From Rhizobium sp. S152 (GTDB taxonomy: Bacteria; Pseudomonadota; Alphaproteobacteria; Rhizobiales; Rhizobiaceae), in assembly GCF_030380735.1 (NCBI RefSeq), contig NZ_JAUDRZ010000008.1, positions 558,001 to 622,000 on the forward strand: a DNA stretch of 64,000 bases, in the 5' to 3' direction. The position numbers and the translations under genes are program-made. Positions within the stretch are counted from its first letter, which is position 1. Every line of letters starts with the position of its first letter. Shown one piece after another: positions 25,482 through 37,597 of this stretch. The notes beneath the pieces were generated by a model, which worked only from the letters and a program-made list of their open reading frames with translations, made no database searches and had not been told where the DNA came from.

Positions 25482-25773
25482 GGTCGTCTATCGCGCCAAG
25501 GCCGAACGAGACCTTGACGAAATCTATGACTTTATCGCCGACGACAATCCTGTTCATGCTGTCGACTTTGTTCGCAGATTGCGAGCCTTTTGCCGCAGCC
25601 TTACGGAGTTCCCGGAGCGCGGCGCTGCACGAAACGATTTTGATCCAGGCGTCCGCATCTTAGTTTTCGAGAAACGCGTGACGGTCGCTTACAAAGCTGA
25701 CGGCAAACGCGTTCAGATCCTGCGATTTTTCTACGCCGGACGAAACACTCCAGCCGCCTTCCGCGCCAAATAA
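25468..25773 (+). CDS. parE: ParE/RelE-family toxin
   Basis: A 101-residue toxin of the RelE/ParE superfamily with Y-R-A-K-A-E-R-D-L-D-E-I-Y-D-F-I-A at the start and the C-terminal I-L-R-F-F-Y-A-G-R-N strand. ParE members inhibit DNA gyrase, RelE members cut mRNA; pairing with a ParD-type antitoxin favours the ParE branch. It overlaps the antitoxin gene by 14 bases. It looks full length and intact. Confidence 0.85.
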   Translation: MPVTKVVYRAKAERDLDEIYDFIADDNPVHAVDFVRRLRAFCRSLTEFPERGAARNDFDPGVRILVFEKRVTVAYKADGKRVQILRFFYAGRNTPAAFRAK

Positions 25774-25915
25774 AATCAAGAGTTGCTTGCTACTCGCACC
25801 CCTTCGTCCCATCAAGGTCACAATTGTTTGAAGAAACTCGTTCATGCGTGCCTTGTTCGCGGCCATCAGCCGTTATATCGCACTTCCAGCCGCTACTCTC
25901 ATTTATGAGGAAATT

Positions 25916-26608
25916 ATGCAGATGTCCGAAATGCAACTGACCAAGCGCCAGCTCCTGGGCGGCGTGGCTGCCGCGACTGCCGGCCTGGCGGTTTTCAGCA
26001 GCGCCAATGCGGCTGCCGAGATCCCCACTGCTGATGGCGATGTCGATATGGCCGCCGTGCTGAAGCCAGGCGAGCTGCCGGAAATGGCGCTCGGCAAGGA
26101 AGATGCCAAGGTCACCATCGTCGAATACATGTCGATGACCTGCCCGCACTGCGCGCACTTCCACACCACGACCTTCGACGAGATCAAGAAGAAGTATGTC
26201 GACACCGGCAAGGTGCGCTTCATCATCCGCGAATTCCCCTTCGACCCCCGCGCCGCCGCCGCCTTCATGCTGGCGCGCTGCAACGCGTCGAACCCGACCG
26301 AGCTCAGCACGCCGGAGCAGTATTTCCCGATGGTCTCGATGCTCTTCAAGCAGCAGCAGACTTGGGCCGCCGCCGAAGACGGCCGCGCCGCGCTGCTTCA
26401 GATGTCGAAACTCGCTGGATTTAGTGAGGATAGCTTCACGAAGTGCTTGACGAACCAGAAGCTGCTGGATGAAGTGAACGCGACGCGGGAACGGGGTTCC
26501 AAGGAATTCGGCGTCAACGCCACGCCGACTTTCCTCATCAACGGGAAGCGCTACTCTGGAGACATGACGGTTGACACCATGTCGGCCCTTATCGACAGCC
26601 TGCTCTAA
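25916..26608 (+). CDS. DsbA-family thiol-disulfide oxidoreductase
   Basis: An exported thioredoxin-fold protein (230 residues) with a signal segment ([16 protein letters not shown], about 10-33; the R-Q pattern is not a clean Tat motif). The redox motif is Cys76-Pro-His-Cys79, the DsbA type, and a cis-Pro sits in N-A-T-P-T-F. An all-helical insertion follows. It oxidises or isomerises cysteines in periplasmic proteins. The start at 25916 follows GAGGAAATT; further in-frame ATGs at 25922 and 25931 are possible. A strong terminator separates it from smc. Confidence 0.88.
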   Translation: MQMSEMQLTKRQLLGGVAAATAGLAVFSSANAAAEIPTADGDVDMAAVLKPGELPEMALGKEDAKVTIVEYMSMTCPHCAHFHTTTFDEIKKKYVDTGKVRFIIREFPFDPRAAAAFMLARCNASNPTELSTPEQYFPMVSMLFKQQQTWAAAEDGRAALLQMSKLAGFSEDSFTKCLTNQKLLDEVNATRERGSKEFGVNATPTFLINGKRYSGDMTVDTMSALIDSLL

Positions 26609-26627
26609 GCTGAACCGTTCCTATAAG

Positions 26628-26661
26628 ACGGGCGACGGCGGAAGCCGTGCGCCCGTTTTTT
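26628..26661 (+). terminator. Strong rho-independent terminator after the DsbA gene
   Basis: Nested stem: outer arms ACGGGCG / CGCCCGT, inner arms ACGGC / GCCGT around GGAA, followed by a run of six T. This isolates the DsbA transcript from smc. Confidence 0.85.
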
Positions 26662-26692
26662 CGTTGGATAGTCGCCAAGCTGAGGCGACCGC

Positions 26693-29600
26693 ATGAAGTT
26701 CAACAAGCTTCGCGTCGTCGGCTTCAAATCCTTTGTCGAACCAACGGAATTCATCATCGAGCGCGGCCTGACCGGCGTCGTCGGGCCGAACGGCTGCGGC
26801 AAGTCCAATCTTGTCGAGGCGCTGCGCTGGGTGATGGGCGAGAATTCCTACAAGAACATGCGCGCGTCCGGCATGGACGACGTCATCTTCTCCGGTTCCG
26901 GCAATCGCCCCGCCCGCAATACCGCCGAAGTGGCGCTCTATCTCGACAATGCCGAGCGCACGGCGCCGGCCGCCTTCAACGACAGCGACGAGATTCAGGT
27001 CACCCGCCGCATCGAGCGCGAGCAGGGCTCGGTCTATCGCATCAACGGCAAGGAAAGCCGCGCCAAGGACGTGCAGCTGCTCTTCGCCGACGCCTCCACC
27101 GGCGCCCGATCGCCGTCAATGGTCGGGCAGGGGCGCATCGGGGAGTTGATCTCCGCCAAGCCGCAGGCGCGCCGCCAGCTCTTGGAAGAAGCCGCCGGCA
27201 TCTCCGGCCTGCATTCGCGCCGCCACGAGGCGGAGCTTCGCCTGCGCGCCGCCGAAAGCAATCTCGAACGTCTCGATGACGTCACATCGCAGCTTGAAAG
27301 CCAGATCGAGAGCCTGAAGCGCCAGGCCCGCCAGGCCAACCGCTTCAAATCGCTCTCCGCCGATATCCGCGCCCGCGAGGCCATGCTCCTGCATATCCGC
27401 TGGGTGCAGGCCAAGGAGGCGGAAGCCGAGGCCGACAGCGCGCTCAACCAGGCCACCTCGATCGTCGCCGAAAAGGCGCAGATGCAGATGGAGGCCGCCA
27501 AGGCGCAAGGGATTGCCAGCCTCAAGCTGCCGGAGCTGCGCGATGGCGAAGCCCGTGCCGCCGCCGCCCTGCAGCGGCTGCAGATTGCCAAGACCCAGCT
27601 CGAGGAGGATGCCGGACGCATCCTTCGCCGCCGCGACGAACTCACCCGCCGCCTTGCGCAGCTCGCCGAAGACATCCGCCGCGAGGAGCGGCTGGTGGCC
27701 GACAATGCCGCGATCCTCGCGAGGCTCGATGCCGAGGAATCCGAAATTTCCGAGGTGCTGGCCGATTCCGGTCGCCATGCCGAGGAAACTCGCGAGGCGT
27801 TCGAGGAAGCCGCTGCCAAGCTTGCCGATAGCGAGCGCGTTTTCACGACACTCACCGCCGAGCGCGCCGAGGCCGCCGCCGGCCGCAACCAGCTGGAACG
27901 CGCCATCCGCGAGCTCGCCGATCGCAAGATGCGGCTGGAGCGCCAGATGGACGAGGCCAACCGCGAGCTGTCCTCGATCGGCGAAAAGGTCGCGACGCTG
28001 CCCGACCCCGAGGAAAAGCGCGCCATGGTCGAGGCCGGCGAGAACGCCGTCGCCGAGGCCGAAGCCGCCATCCAGGCGGTCGAGCAGACGCTGGCCGCCG
28101 CTCGCCAGACGGAAGCCATGTCGCGCGCGCCGGTCGATCAGGCCCGCTCGAAGCTGAACGCGATCGAGACCGAGGCGCGCACCATTTCCCGGATGCTGGC
28201 ATCCGGTGCGGCGGCCGGCGAGTTTCCGCCTGTTGCCGACGATCTCAAGGTCGATCGCGGCTATGAAACCGCGCTCGGCGCCGCATTGGGAGACGATCTC
28301 GAATCGCCGCTCGATCCGCATGCGCCGGCGCACTGGTCCGATAATGGTGACGGTTCGGGCGATCCGGCGCTGCCGTCTGGTGCCACGCCGCTGATCGACT
28401 GCGTCCGCGCGCCGGCCGAACTCACTCGTCGTCTCCGGCAGATCGGCCTCGTCTCGGATACCGATGCGCCGACGCTCATGAAACAGCTGAAGCCCGGCCA
28501 GAAGCTGGTGACGACATCAGGCGCCGTCTACCGCTGGGACGGCCACGTCACCGGTGCCGATGCGCCGAGCGCCGCCGCACTTCGCCTTGCCCAGAAGAAC
28601 CGCCTGTCGGAGCTGGAAAGCGAGGCAGCGCTTGCCCGTGATGTTCTGGACGAAGCGGAAGAGCGACTTGCCGTCGCCGCCGAGGCGATCCAGCACGAGG
28701 AGCGCCGCCTTGCCGATGCCCGCGACGCCAGCCGCATGTCCTCCAGGCATCTGACCGACGCGCGCGAGACCCTTGCTGCCGCCGAACGCGCCTCAGGCGA
28801 TCTTATCCGCCGCCGCGATGTCGTCACCGAGGCGGCAAACCAGCTGCAGAGCCAGCTCGAGGACATCGCGTTCCAGGAGGAGAATGCCCGCATCGAGCTC
28901 GACGACGCGCCGGACCTCACCGAGATCGACGAGCGGCTGCGCCGGCAGCAGGCCGAGGTCGCGACCGATCGCGGCGCGCTTGCCGAAGCGCGCGCCAATC
29001 ACGAAAGCCTGAACCGCGAGAACGAGGCGCGCCAGCGCCGCATCGTCGCCATCGGACAGGAACGCCAGACCTGGCACCAGCGCGCCGCAAGTGCCGAGGA
29101 TCATATCGCCACGCTCCGCGATCGCGAGGAGGAAGCCCGCGAGGAGGCAGCCGATCTCGAAATGGCGCCCGACGAATTCGACGACAAGCGCCGCGCGCTG
29201 ATGAGCGAATTGCAGAAGATGGAAGAGGCGCGCCGTGCCGCCGCCGATCTTCTTGCCGAGGCCGAACTCGTGCAGCGCGATGCTGACCACAAGGCGGCAA
29301 CGGCACTTTCCGAGCTCGCCGAAAGCCGCGAGCGTCGCGGCCGCGCCGAGGAACGCCTGGTTTCCGCCCGCGAAAAGCGGCAGGAGGGTGAAGCCCGTAT
29401 CCGCGAGGCCCTGAACGTCGCGCCGCACGAAGCGCTGCGCCTTGCCGGCCTCGAAGTCATGCAGACGATGCCCGACATCCGCGAAGTCGAGCGAGAGCTT
29501 GAACGGCTGAAGATGGAGCGCGAACGGCTTGGCGCCGTCAACCTGCGCGCCGAGGAAGAGCAGAAGGAACTGAGCGACCGCCTGGCGGCGCTGATCAAGG

Positions 29601-30154
29601 AGCGCGACGACGTGATCGACGCGATCCGCAAGCTGCGCGGCGCCATCCAGAGCCTGAACCGCGAGGGACGCGAGCGCCTGATCGCCGCCTTCGATGTCGT
29701 CAACGGCCAGTTCCAGCGGCTCTTCACCCATCTCTTCGGTGGCGGCACCGCCGAACTGCAGCTGATCGAATCCGACGACCCGCTGGAAGCCGGCCTCGAA
29801 ATCCTCGCCCGTCCACCCGGCAAGAAGCCGCAAACCATGACGCTGCTGTCGGGCGGCGAGCAGGCCTTGACGGCTATGGCGCTGATTTTCGCGGTGTTTC
29901 TCACCAATCCGGCGCCGATCTGCGTTCTCGACGAAGTGGACGCTCCACTCGACGATCACAATGTCGAGCGCTACTGCAACCTGATGGACGAAATGGCCGC
30001 GTCGACCGAGACGCGCTTCGTCATCATCACCCACAATCCGATCACCATGGCGCGCATGAACCGCTTGTTCGGTGTGACGATGGCCGAGCAGGGCGTATCG
30101 CAACTTGTATCTGTGGATCTACAGACGGCGGAACAGCTGCGGGAAATCGCCTGA
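26693..30154 (+). CDS. smc: Chromosome segregation ATPase SMC
   Basis: Long coiled-coil ATPase (1153 residues) that compacts and resolves the origin region with ScpA/ScpB. N-terminal Walker [10 protein letters not shown] (31-39), then a coiled coil (about 170-490), a hinge (about 505-640), a returning coiled coil (about 650-985), and the C-terminal ABC signature L-L-S-G-G-E-Q with Walker [13 protein letters not shown]. Length is normal for the family. RBS GAGGCG precedes the ATG. It sits between a terminator and a hairpin-rich gap, so it is likely monocistronic. Confidence 0.96.
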   Translation: MKFNKLRVVGFKSFVEPTEFIIERGLTGVVGPNGCGKSNLVEALRWVMGENSYKNMRASGMDDVIFSGSGNRPARNTAEVALYLDNAERTAPAAFNDSDEIQVTRRIEREQGSVYRINGKESRAKDVQLLFADASTGARSPSMVGQGRIGELISAKPQARRQLLEEAAGISGLHSRRHEAELRLRAAESNLERLDDVTSQLESQIESLKRQARQANRFKSLSADIRAREAMLLHIRWVQAKEAEAEADSALNQATSIVAEKAQMQMEAAKAQGIASLKLPELRDGEARAAAALQRLQIAKTQLEEDAGRILRRRDELTRRLAQLAEDIRREERLVADNAAILARLDAEESEISEVLADSGRHAEETREAFEEAAAKLADSERVFTTLTAERAEAAAGRNQLERAIRELADRKMRLERQMDEANRELSSIGEKVATLPDPEEKRAMVEAGENAVAEAEAAIQAVEQTLAAARQTEAMSRAPVDQARSKLNAIETEARTISRMLASGAAAGEFPPVADDLKVDRGYETALGAALGDDLESPLDPHAPAHWSDNGDGSGDPALPSGATPLIDCVRAPAELTRRLRQIGLVSDTDAPTLMKQLKPGQKLVTTSGAVYRWDGHVTGADAPSAAALRLAQKNRLSELESEAALARDVLDEAEERLAVAAEAIQHEERRLADARDASRMSSRHLTDARETLAAAERASGDLIRRRDVVTEAANQLQSQLEDIAFQEENARIELDDAPDLTEIDERLRRQQAEVATDRGALAEARANHESLNRENEARQRRIVAIGQERQTWHQRAASAEDHIATLRDREEEAREEAADLEMAPDEFDDKRRALMSELQKMEEARRAAADLLAEAELVQRDADHKAATALSELAESRERRGRAEERLVSAREKRQEGEARIREALNVAPHEALRLAGLEVMQTMPDIREVERELERLKMERERLGAVNLRAEEEQKELSDRLAALIKERDDVIDAIRKLRGAIQSLNREGRERLIAAFDVVNGQFQRLFTHLFGGGTAELQLIESDDPLEAGLEILARPPGKKPQTMTLLSGGEQALTAMALIFAVFLTNPAPICVLDEVDAPLDDHNVERYCNLMDEMAASTETRFVIITHNPITMARMNRLFGVTMAEQGVSQLVSVDLQTAEQLREIA

Positions 30155-30189
30155 TTTTGGGGCTTTCGGCACCGAAAACCCCAAAAAAA
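30155..30189. terminator. Long hairpin at the smc 3' end
   Basis: TTTTGGGG-C-TTTCGG, a CA loop, then CCGAAA-A-CCCCAAAA makes a nearly perfect stem just after the smc stop. It has no T tail on either strand, so it may stabilise or process the 3' end instead of terminating alone. Confidence 0.5.
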
Positions 30190-30560
30190 GTCAGTCACAT
30201 TTAGGCGATATCACCTAATCGGGTGATGTGTTTGTACTCAACTTGTATTAAATATTACGGGAAGACAGGTGCTGCCGACAGATTATGTCTGTGGCGGCAA
30301 AGACCATACCTTCGCCGGGCCGGAGCGAAAAGCTCTGGGCGCGGTTGTTGGCGTGATGGAACCCCCCGTCCGGTTTCCTGGCTGGACGGACATAAGGCTT
30401 TGCGGGACTTTGTTGCGGTCCCGCAAAGCTTTCCTTCTCTCCACATTTTCATCCCTTTGGTCAGGCTGTTTTTGTGCGCTGCAACATTTCGGCCGTATTT
30501 GTCGATTTTCATTTCCGCACCAACGGATTAAGTTGATCCTGATATGGTGTTGGGGGAACT
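30190..30560. other. Hairpin-rich intergenic region between smc and ppdK; possible RNA gene or long leader
   Basis: No convincing ORF is seen in about 370 bases. It holds a series of hairpins: ATCACC/GGTGAT near 30208-30227; TGCCG-ACAGA / TCTGT-GG-CGGCA near 30273-30299; GGAGC-GAAAA-GCTCT near 30323-30337; CCGTCC/GGACGG near 30366-30389; and a perfect 12-bp stem GCTTTGCGGGAC / GTCCCGCAAAGC at 30397-30429 followed by a pyrimidine-rich tract. A non-coding RNA ending near 30440 or a structured ppdK leader would fit. It does not resemble tmRNA, SRP RNA or RNase P RNA. Confidence 0.4.
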
Positions 30561-33224
<2,664 letters not shown>

Positions 33225-33236
33225 GCGTGGCGCAGC

Positions 33237-33512
33237 TCAGCGATAGTGCCTGTAGTAGTAAGGCCGGCCATAATAGGGGCCGCCAATATTGTATGACATG
33301 TCGAGCATCAACATATCGCTGTTATAGCGCGCCGCCGCACTACGGCTGAGATCGATCCGCTGCAGGCAGGTGGCGAAGTTATCGGTGCCGCGGCGAAAGC
33401 CGTAGCTCAGGCATTGCTTCTCGTCGCCCGCGCGCCGCTCGGCGGCGGTCTGGCACGAGGCGAGGCTGACGACGATCGCCGCCAGTGTGATGGAGAGGGT
33501 CAGAATACGCAT
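33237..33512 (-). CDS. Small lipoprotein, Tyr-rich C-terminus
   Basis: A 91-residue predicted lipoprotein with lipobox S-L-A-S-C20, a short domain with two cysteines (Q-C-L-S-Y-G-F and A-T-C-L-Q) that may pair, and a tail rich in Tyr, Gly and Arg (G-G-P-Y-Y-G-R-P-Y-Y-Y-R-H-Y-R). Similar C-R-G-T-D-N-F-A-C-type lipoproteins are common in Rhizobiales, without known function. It is convergent with ppdK, only 12 bases from its stop. Confidence 0.75.
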   Translation of the reverse strand: MRILTLSITLAAIVVSLASCQTAAERRAGDEKQCLSYGFRRGTDNFATCLQRIDLSRSAAARYNSDMLMLDMSYNIGGPYYGRPYYYRHYR

Positions 33513-33586
33513 CCGGATGACTTCGCGCTATTTACCTCGTCAAACAAGACGCCTTTCGCGGGGTTGCGTCAATCCGAAAGTGCTTT

Positions 33587-33784
33587 TCAGGCTGCGCCGG
33601 CGGGATCGCCGATCGGCAGCAGCGCCGGGTTGAGGGTCGGATCCTGCGGGTTCTTGCTGTCGCCGGGATCCTGTGCCGGCGTCAGCGGCGGCTTTTCCTG
33701 CACGCGGTCTGGAACGCCCGGTGTCGGCGTGGGACCGCGCGGGGTTTCCGGGCTGGGTGTCGGGATAGGGTCGCGATTGGGCAT
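33587..33784 (-). CDS. 65-aa proline-rich stress protein, unknown function
   Basis: A 65-residue, Pro/Asp-rich, probably disordered protein (M-P-N-R-D-P-I-P-T-P-S-P-E-T-P at the start). The ATG at 33784 is 9 bases after AGGAG; an earlier ATG at 33793 lies on top of that site. A close EcfG-type promoter match lies 25 bases upstream, suggesting induction in the general stress response. No cysteine, helix or signal peptide. Related short proline-rich proteins occur in rhizobia; no function is known. Confidence 0.7.
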   Translation of the reverse strand: MPNRDPIPTPSPETPRGPTPTPGVPDRVQEKPPLTPAQDPGDSKNPQDPTLNPALLPIGDPAGAA

Positions 33785-33808
33785 GATTGACATCTCCTTT
33801 TGAAAGGA

Positions 33809-33833
33809 AACGACACCCGCCGCCATTGGTTCC
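33809..33833 (-). promoter_or_regulatory. EcfG-type promoter of the proline-rich protein gene
   Basis: On the minus strand GGAAC, a 16-base spacer, then CGTT (continuing CGTTT) matches the EcfG/RpoE2 consensus exactly. The ATG follows 25 bases after the -10 box, leaving a very short leader with AGGAG. Confidence 0.75.
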
Positions 33834-33893
33834 TGCTTTCGTTCCGCGACGATCGCCTGTAAGAAGGCCGCTTCGTCGGTATGGAAGGCAGGC

Positions 33894-34133
33894 ATGGCAC
33901 TACGCGATCGATTCTCGAAGAAACTGACTTGCCCGCAATGCGGCAACAGCGGCTTTGCGGAAGCGTCTGAAATCGACGATTCCAAGCGCAAGCATCCCGG
34001 CTTTACTGTCGATCAATTGCCGCGCGGCCTCTTCATGCAGCGGGCGTCGAATTATCAGGAAAGCACAGTGATCAAGTGCGAATGCGGACGCAAGTTCCCG
34101 TTCCGCAGCCTGACCGAAGCAGCAAGCGGCTGA
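33894..34133 (+). CDS. Small zinc-ribbon-like protein
   Basis: A 79-residue protein with two cysteine knuckles, C-P-Q-C-G (about 13-17) and C-E-C-G (about 62-65), separated by about 45 residues, as in a zinc ribbon. The middle is polar, with F-M-Q-R. No further domain is seen. It is divergent from the proline-rich stress gene; the promoters may overlap, but no second EcfG match was found for this direction. Function is unknown; a nucleic-acid or protein-binding role is only a guess. Confidence 0.65.
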   Translation: MALRDRFSKKLTCPQCGNSGFAEASEIDDSKRKHPGFTVDQLPRGLFMQRASNYQESTVIKCECGRKFPFRSLTEAASG

Positions 34134-34143
34134 GGGACGTAAC

Positions 34144-34530
34144 CTAGAACCGCTCGAGAACCTTGATGAAGGCCTCGGCGAAGCGCACGATATGGGCGTT
34201 TTCGGGCTCCGGCGCTTCCATGCGGATTTCGCTGCCGGTGTGATCGAGCACGGCCAGCACAATGCGCATCTGTGAAGCCGAGGAGGGAATGCGCAGCACC
34301 GCGATCCGCCGGCAATCCTCCATCAGCCCTTCGGCGGGAAGATCGAACAGGAATTCGCCGCCGGCACGTGCAGCCGCGACCCGGACGGCATCGCAGAAAT
34401 CCGCGTCGCCGTCATAGCCCTCGAGCGAAAGCTCAAGCTCCAGAAGCTCCATCGGCAGCAGCGGGTCGGATGGATCGACCGCACCCATTGCCGGCGGCTG
34501 GGTTTCGGCTGCGAGCTCGGGTGAAATCAT
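34144..34530 (-). CDS. Conserved hypothetical protein, 128 aa
   Basis: A 128-residue acidic cytoplasmic protein starting M-I-S-P-E-L-A-A-E-T, with a Pro-rich N-terminal 25 residues and an alpha/beta core (L-E-L-E-L-S-L-E-G-Y-D-G-D-A-D-F-C-D-A-V and R-I-V-L-A-V-L-D-H-T-G). RBS AAGAGGAGAAGGG precedes the ATG. Codon usage is like its neighbours. I do not recognise the family. It is convergent with the zinc-ribbon gene (10 bases between stops). Confidence 0.65.
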   Translation of the reverse strand: MISPELAAETQPPAMGAVDPSDPLLPMELLELELSLEGYDGDADFCDAVRVAAARAGGEFLFDLPAEGLMEDCRRIAVLRIPSSASQMRIVLAVLDHTGSEIRMEAPEPENAHIVRFAEAFIKVLERF

Positions 34531-34752
34531 TGCCCTTCTCCTCTTTTTCCCTGTTCGTCAGGAGATCGCCCCTACGCAATGGCCAATGAATATCAGAAAA
34601 TGCTTACGCACGCCATTGCCGTCTTCTTCGTGGATTGCGCGTCACTCTTCGAGACAACAGTTTCAATTTAGGCGAATCTTGCACTAAACAAGTGATGGGC
34701 CGATTTGTGCGTTCATGCGGGACGCGCCGCCTGCGAGTGACCGGTAAATTTG

Positions 34753-35661
34753 ATGGCAATCCGTTTTGACCGCCCCGTTTCCAGTGCCGCCCGGTTCGCG
34801 CGGCGCATTGGAGCATTTGCGCTGGTGCTCTGCCTGGCGGCCCTGGTCGGCCATCGCTTCGGCGGTCTTGCGACGCCCTATTTCGTGCTGGTTCTGCTGG
34901 TCTCGATCGGTCTCGCGCTTCTGGCCGCGCTTCTGGCCTTCATGGGGTTGCGCAGCCTGTGGCAAACGGGCGCCGAGGGCGGTCTGGATGCGATGAAGGG
35001 GCTGATCTTCGCCGCGCTGCCGCTGATCGTCGGCGGTCTGGCCGCCGAGCGGTACTACAGCCTGCCGGCGCTCTATGAAGTCTCCACCGATATCGAAACC
35101 CCGCCGGCCTGGCTGAAGCCGCCGAACGCCGACCAGATGTGGCTGAAGCGAAGCCCTGTTGTTTCCGACGCGGACCGCGAGAAACAGGTCGAGGCCTATC
35201 CCGAGCTCACCGGCCGCCGCTATGACGGCGCCATCGACCGCGTGCTGGAAGCAGTGAAGAAGGTAGCCAAGCTGCAGGGCATCCGCATCGTCCGCGCCGA
35301 TGGCGATACCCTGCCGCTGCCGGAGACGGAAGCGCCACCGCCCAAGCCGCAGGCCGACGACAGCGCTGTGACCGACGCGCCCGATCTCGTGCCGGTTCCC
35401 ACCCCGCGCCCCTATGACGACGATGTCGCCCAGCTCATTCGCCGGGCCAACGGCGTGACGCTGCAGGGCGATACCCGCACGCTCGTGCTCGGCCTGCGCT
35501 TCGATGTCGAGATCCGCCTGCGCGAGGAGGCGGAGACCACCTTCGTCGACCTCCGCGTCGCCTCGCGCTACGGGCCGCACGATCTCGGCATGAGCGCCGA
35601 TATCGCCGACGACTATCTGAAGGCGCTCGACGCCGAACTGCTGGGGATCGCCGGCGGCTGA
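34753..35661 (+). CDS. DUF1499 domain-containing membrane protein
   Basis: A 302-residue protein with three N-terminal hydrophobic helices (about 20-38, 44-68, 84-100) and a C-terminal DUF1499 domain (about 125-300) interrupted by a Pro/Asp-rich loop (about 195-225, P-P-P-K-P-Q-A-D-D ... P-V-P-T-P-R-P). The domain marks are Y-P-E-L-T-G-R-R-Y-D-G-A and R-V-A-S-R-Y-G-P-H-D-L-G. DUF1499 is found in many bacteria and chloroplasts without defined function. The ATG at 34753 is preferred to the adjacent TTG. It is convergent with the DCC gene. Confidence 0.8.
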   Translation: MAIRFDRPVSSAARFARRIGAFALVLCLAALVGHRFGGLATPYFVLVLLVSIGLALLAALLAFMGLRSLWQTGAEGGLDAMKGLIFAALPLIVGGLAAERYYSLPALYEVSTDIETPPAWLKPPNADQMWLKRSPVVSDADREKQVEAYPELTGRRYDGAIDRVLEAVKKVAKLQGIRIVRADGDTLPLPETEAPPPKPQADDSAVTDAPDLVPVPTPRPYDDDVAQLIRRANGVTLQGDTRTLVLGLRFDVEIRLREEAETTFVDLRVASRYGPHDLGMSADIADDYLKALDAELLGIAGG

Positions 35662-35680
35662 GGATCTTGCGATCCCGAGA

Positions 35681-36130
35681 TCAGCCGATGAAACGGTTCC
35701 GCTGCTCCGGCGTCGGCACATAACAACTCTCTCGCCGCCCGGCGATGCGAAGCCGGTTGCGCGCCACGAACTCGTAGATCAGGTCCATCAGCCCCCGCGG
35801 AAAGAGCCGCAGCACACGAACGGCAGACCACGGCGCGCCAAGCCCGGCCGCCATGCGGATCGACCCTTCCGACTTGAAATAGGCGCGCCCGTTCTCGATC
35901 AGGATATTGGTCTCGTAGTCGGGTGTCGTAAGCCCGTAATGTCGGTAGAGCGCCTGGCCGAGCGGCGATTGCGCCGCGAGAAAGCGATAGCGGCCCGTCT
36001 TGTCGTGCTTCAGCACGAACTGCACCCAGCCCGAGCAGAAGATGCACTCGCCGTCGAAGATGATCAGCGGGTGATCGTCGGGGAAGGCGGGTATCTCGGG
36101 GTCGTCGCGGTAGCTGTAGTCGGCGCGCAT
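35681..36130 (-). CDS. DCC family thiol-disulfide oxidoreductase-like protein (DUF393)
   Basis: A 149-residue protein of the DCC (DUF393, YuxK) family, named for its D26-G-E-C29-I-F-C32 motif, which sits after a short strand as in a thioredoxin-like redox centre. Downstream R-F-L-A-A-Q-S and the basic C-terminal R-N-R are family features. A redox role is predicted from the motif, not proven. RBS GAGGA overlaps the stop of the MBL-fold gene, so it is the third gene of cupin-MBL-DCC. Confidence 0.83.
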   Translation of the reverse strand: MRADYSYRDDPEIPAFPDDHPLIIFDGECIFCSGWVQFVLKHDKTGRYRFLAAQSPLGQALYRHYGLTTPDYETNILIENGRAYFKSEGSIRMAAGLGAPWSAVRVLRLFPRGLMDLIYEFVARNRLRIAGRRESCYVPTPEQRNRFIG

Positions 36131-36140
36131 ATCACGTTCC

Positions 36141-37052
36141 TCACGCCGCCGGCCGGTAATGGCCGCCGAGCGACGGCGGTCCGTCCGTTTCGATCAGCCC
36201 CTGTTCCAAAAGGTCCTCGATATGGGCGAGCACCGAAAGCGCGGCGGCGGCATGCAGGGCCACATTCGTCTCGCGATAGATCACCTTCACCATCTCGGCG
36301 ATGTCGGTATCGCCGGCGCGGATCCGCGCGAGGATCGCCTGCTCGCGCATCCGCCGGTGGGTCTTCATGGCGCGCATGAAGGTCACGGGCTTTTGCACCG
36401 GCCCGCCATGGCCGGGAAACAGGATGCGGTCCTTGCGTGCGATCAGCTTGTCGAGCGAGGCCATGTAATCGGCCATCGAGCCATCGGGCGGCGCCACGAT
36501 CGAGGTCGACCACGCCATGACATGATCGGCGGAAAACAGGATGCCGGTACCCTCCAGCGCGAAGGCCGCATGGTTCGCCGTATGTCCCGGCGTCAGCACC
36601 GCCGACATCCGCCAGCCGTCGCCCGCAATGCTCTCCCCGTCGCCGACCGCGATATCGGGCGTGAAGGCGGCGTCTGAACTCTCCGCGAACGGGTTGACCT
36701 CGCCCAGATGCAGCGGCCGCGCGGCGCGGTGCGGCCCTTCGGCGACGATCACGCCGCCGGTCGCCTCCTGCAGCCTCCGCGACAGCGGCGAGTGGTCGCG
36801 ATGCGTGTGGCTGACGAAGATGTGGCTGACCTCGCGCCCCCGTAACGTCAGCATCAGCGCCTGGAAATGCACCTCGTCCTCCGGTCCCGGATCGATCACC
36901 GCGACCGAGCGATCACCGACGATATAGCTGTTGGTGCCGAAGAAGGTGAAAGGGCTGGGATTGTTAACCGTGATGCGCTGCACGCCGGGCGCAACGCTCA
37001 CCGCCTGGCCATAGGCGGGTTCGAAACGGGTGTTGAACGCGGGATTGGCCAT
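36141..37052 (-). CDS. MBL-fold metallohydrolase
   Basis: A 303-residue metallo-beta-lactamase-fold hydrolase with the dinuclear metal motif H82-T-H-R-D-H87, further ligands in P-G-H-T-A-N-H and the Asp in F-S-A-D-H, and a C-terminal winged helix-like extension (about 230-300). The N-T-Y-I/N-S-Y-I-V-G substrate-loop start resembles the LACTB2/glyoxalase II-like branch. The substrate, a thioester, ester or RNA, cannot be assigned. It follows the cupin gene by three bases. Confidence 0.87.
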   Translation of the reverse strand: MANPAFNTRFEPAYGQAVSVAPGVQRITVNNPSPFTFFGTNSYIVGDRSVAVIDPGPEDEVHFQALMLTLRGREVSHIFVSHTHRDHSPLSRRLQEATGGVIVAEGPHRAARPLHLGEVNPFAESSDAAFTPDIAVGDGESIAGDGWRMSAVLTPGHTANHAAFALEGTGILFSADHVMAWSTSIVAPPDGSMADYMASLDKLIARKDRILFPGHGGPVQKPVTFMRAMKTHRRMREQAILARIRAGDTDIAEMVKVIYRETNVALHAAAALSVLAHIEDLLEQGLIETDGPPSLGGHYRPAA

Positions 37053-37055
37053 TCT

Positions 37056-37352
37056 CTACTTGTATTCGATCTCGATGAAGGACATCGGCGCGTCGCCGGC
37101 ATTGACGACATTGTGCTCGGTTCCGGCATCGCGCCGGTAGGCGGCGCCCTTGGCGATATCCACGCGGCGGCTGCCATCCTTCTCCTCGATCAGGAAGCTG
37201 CAATCCGTCATCGGCACCACCACATAGCCCATGCCGTGCACATGCACGCCGGTATCTGCGCCCGGCTCGAAATCCCAGCGCGTGATCCGCACGACGGCGT
37301 CGTCGAGAAGAAGCGTGGCAAGGGCAGGGGGGCGTGCGCGATACTGGCTCAT
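37056..37352 (-). CDS. Small cupin-domain protein
   Basis: A 98-residue single cupin barrel with T-G-V-H-V-H-G-M-G-Y-V-V-V-P (metal motif 1, two His) and the motif 2 His in A-G-T-E-H-N-V-V-N. Such small cupins bind Fe, Mn or Zn and act as isomerases, dioxygenases or sensors. The start at 37352 follows CCGGAG; a longer frame from 37415 has no homology. It is the first gene of the cupin-MBL-DCC set, three bases from the next gene. Substrate is unknown. Confidence 0.82.
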   Translation of the reverse strand: MSQYRARPPALATLLLDDAVVRITRWDFEPGADTGVHVHGMGYVVVPMTDCSFLIEEKDGSRRVDIAKGAAYRRDAGTEHNVVNAGDAPMSFIEIEYK

Positions 37353-37514
37353 GATGGCTCCGGACGCTGATCGATCGGTCGACCGAGACCTAGCACGCGC
37401 GAGACCGGATCGCACAGAAATATGCGAACCGGAGAAACATAATCATTGTGACGGGAACGGACCTTTGCTAATCAGGCCCCGATCCGGCAAGCGCTTTGCG
37501 CTTCCAGGCCATGG

Positions 37515-37589
37515 TGGGGCGTCGCCAAGCGGTAAGGCACCGGTTTTTGGTACCGGCATTCCCAGGTTCGAATCCTGGCGCCCCAGCCA
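37515..37589 (+). tRNA. tRNA-Gln (TTG)
   Basis: A 75-base cloverleaf with CCA encoded. The acceptor TGGGGCG pairs with CGCCCCA; the anticodon stem CCGGT/ACCGG carries a loop with TTG; the T arm has GGTTCGAATCC. The U1-A72 start is normal for glutamine tRNA. Confidence 0.95.
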
Positions 37590-37597
37590 CCTTGAGG

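Noticed and set aside
28793..30103. A 436-codon frame antisense to smc
   Set aside because: The product has low-complexity Ala/Gly/Arg composition and no family. smc fully explains the DNA.
30270..30440. Known structural RNA (tmRNA, SRP RNA, RNase P, 6S) between smc and ppdK
   Set aside because: Hallmark motifs such as the SRP GGAAG loop, a tmRNA tag frame or the RNase P core were not found. Kept only as an unknown structured region.
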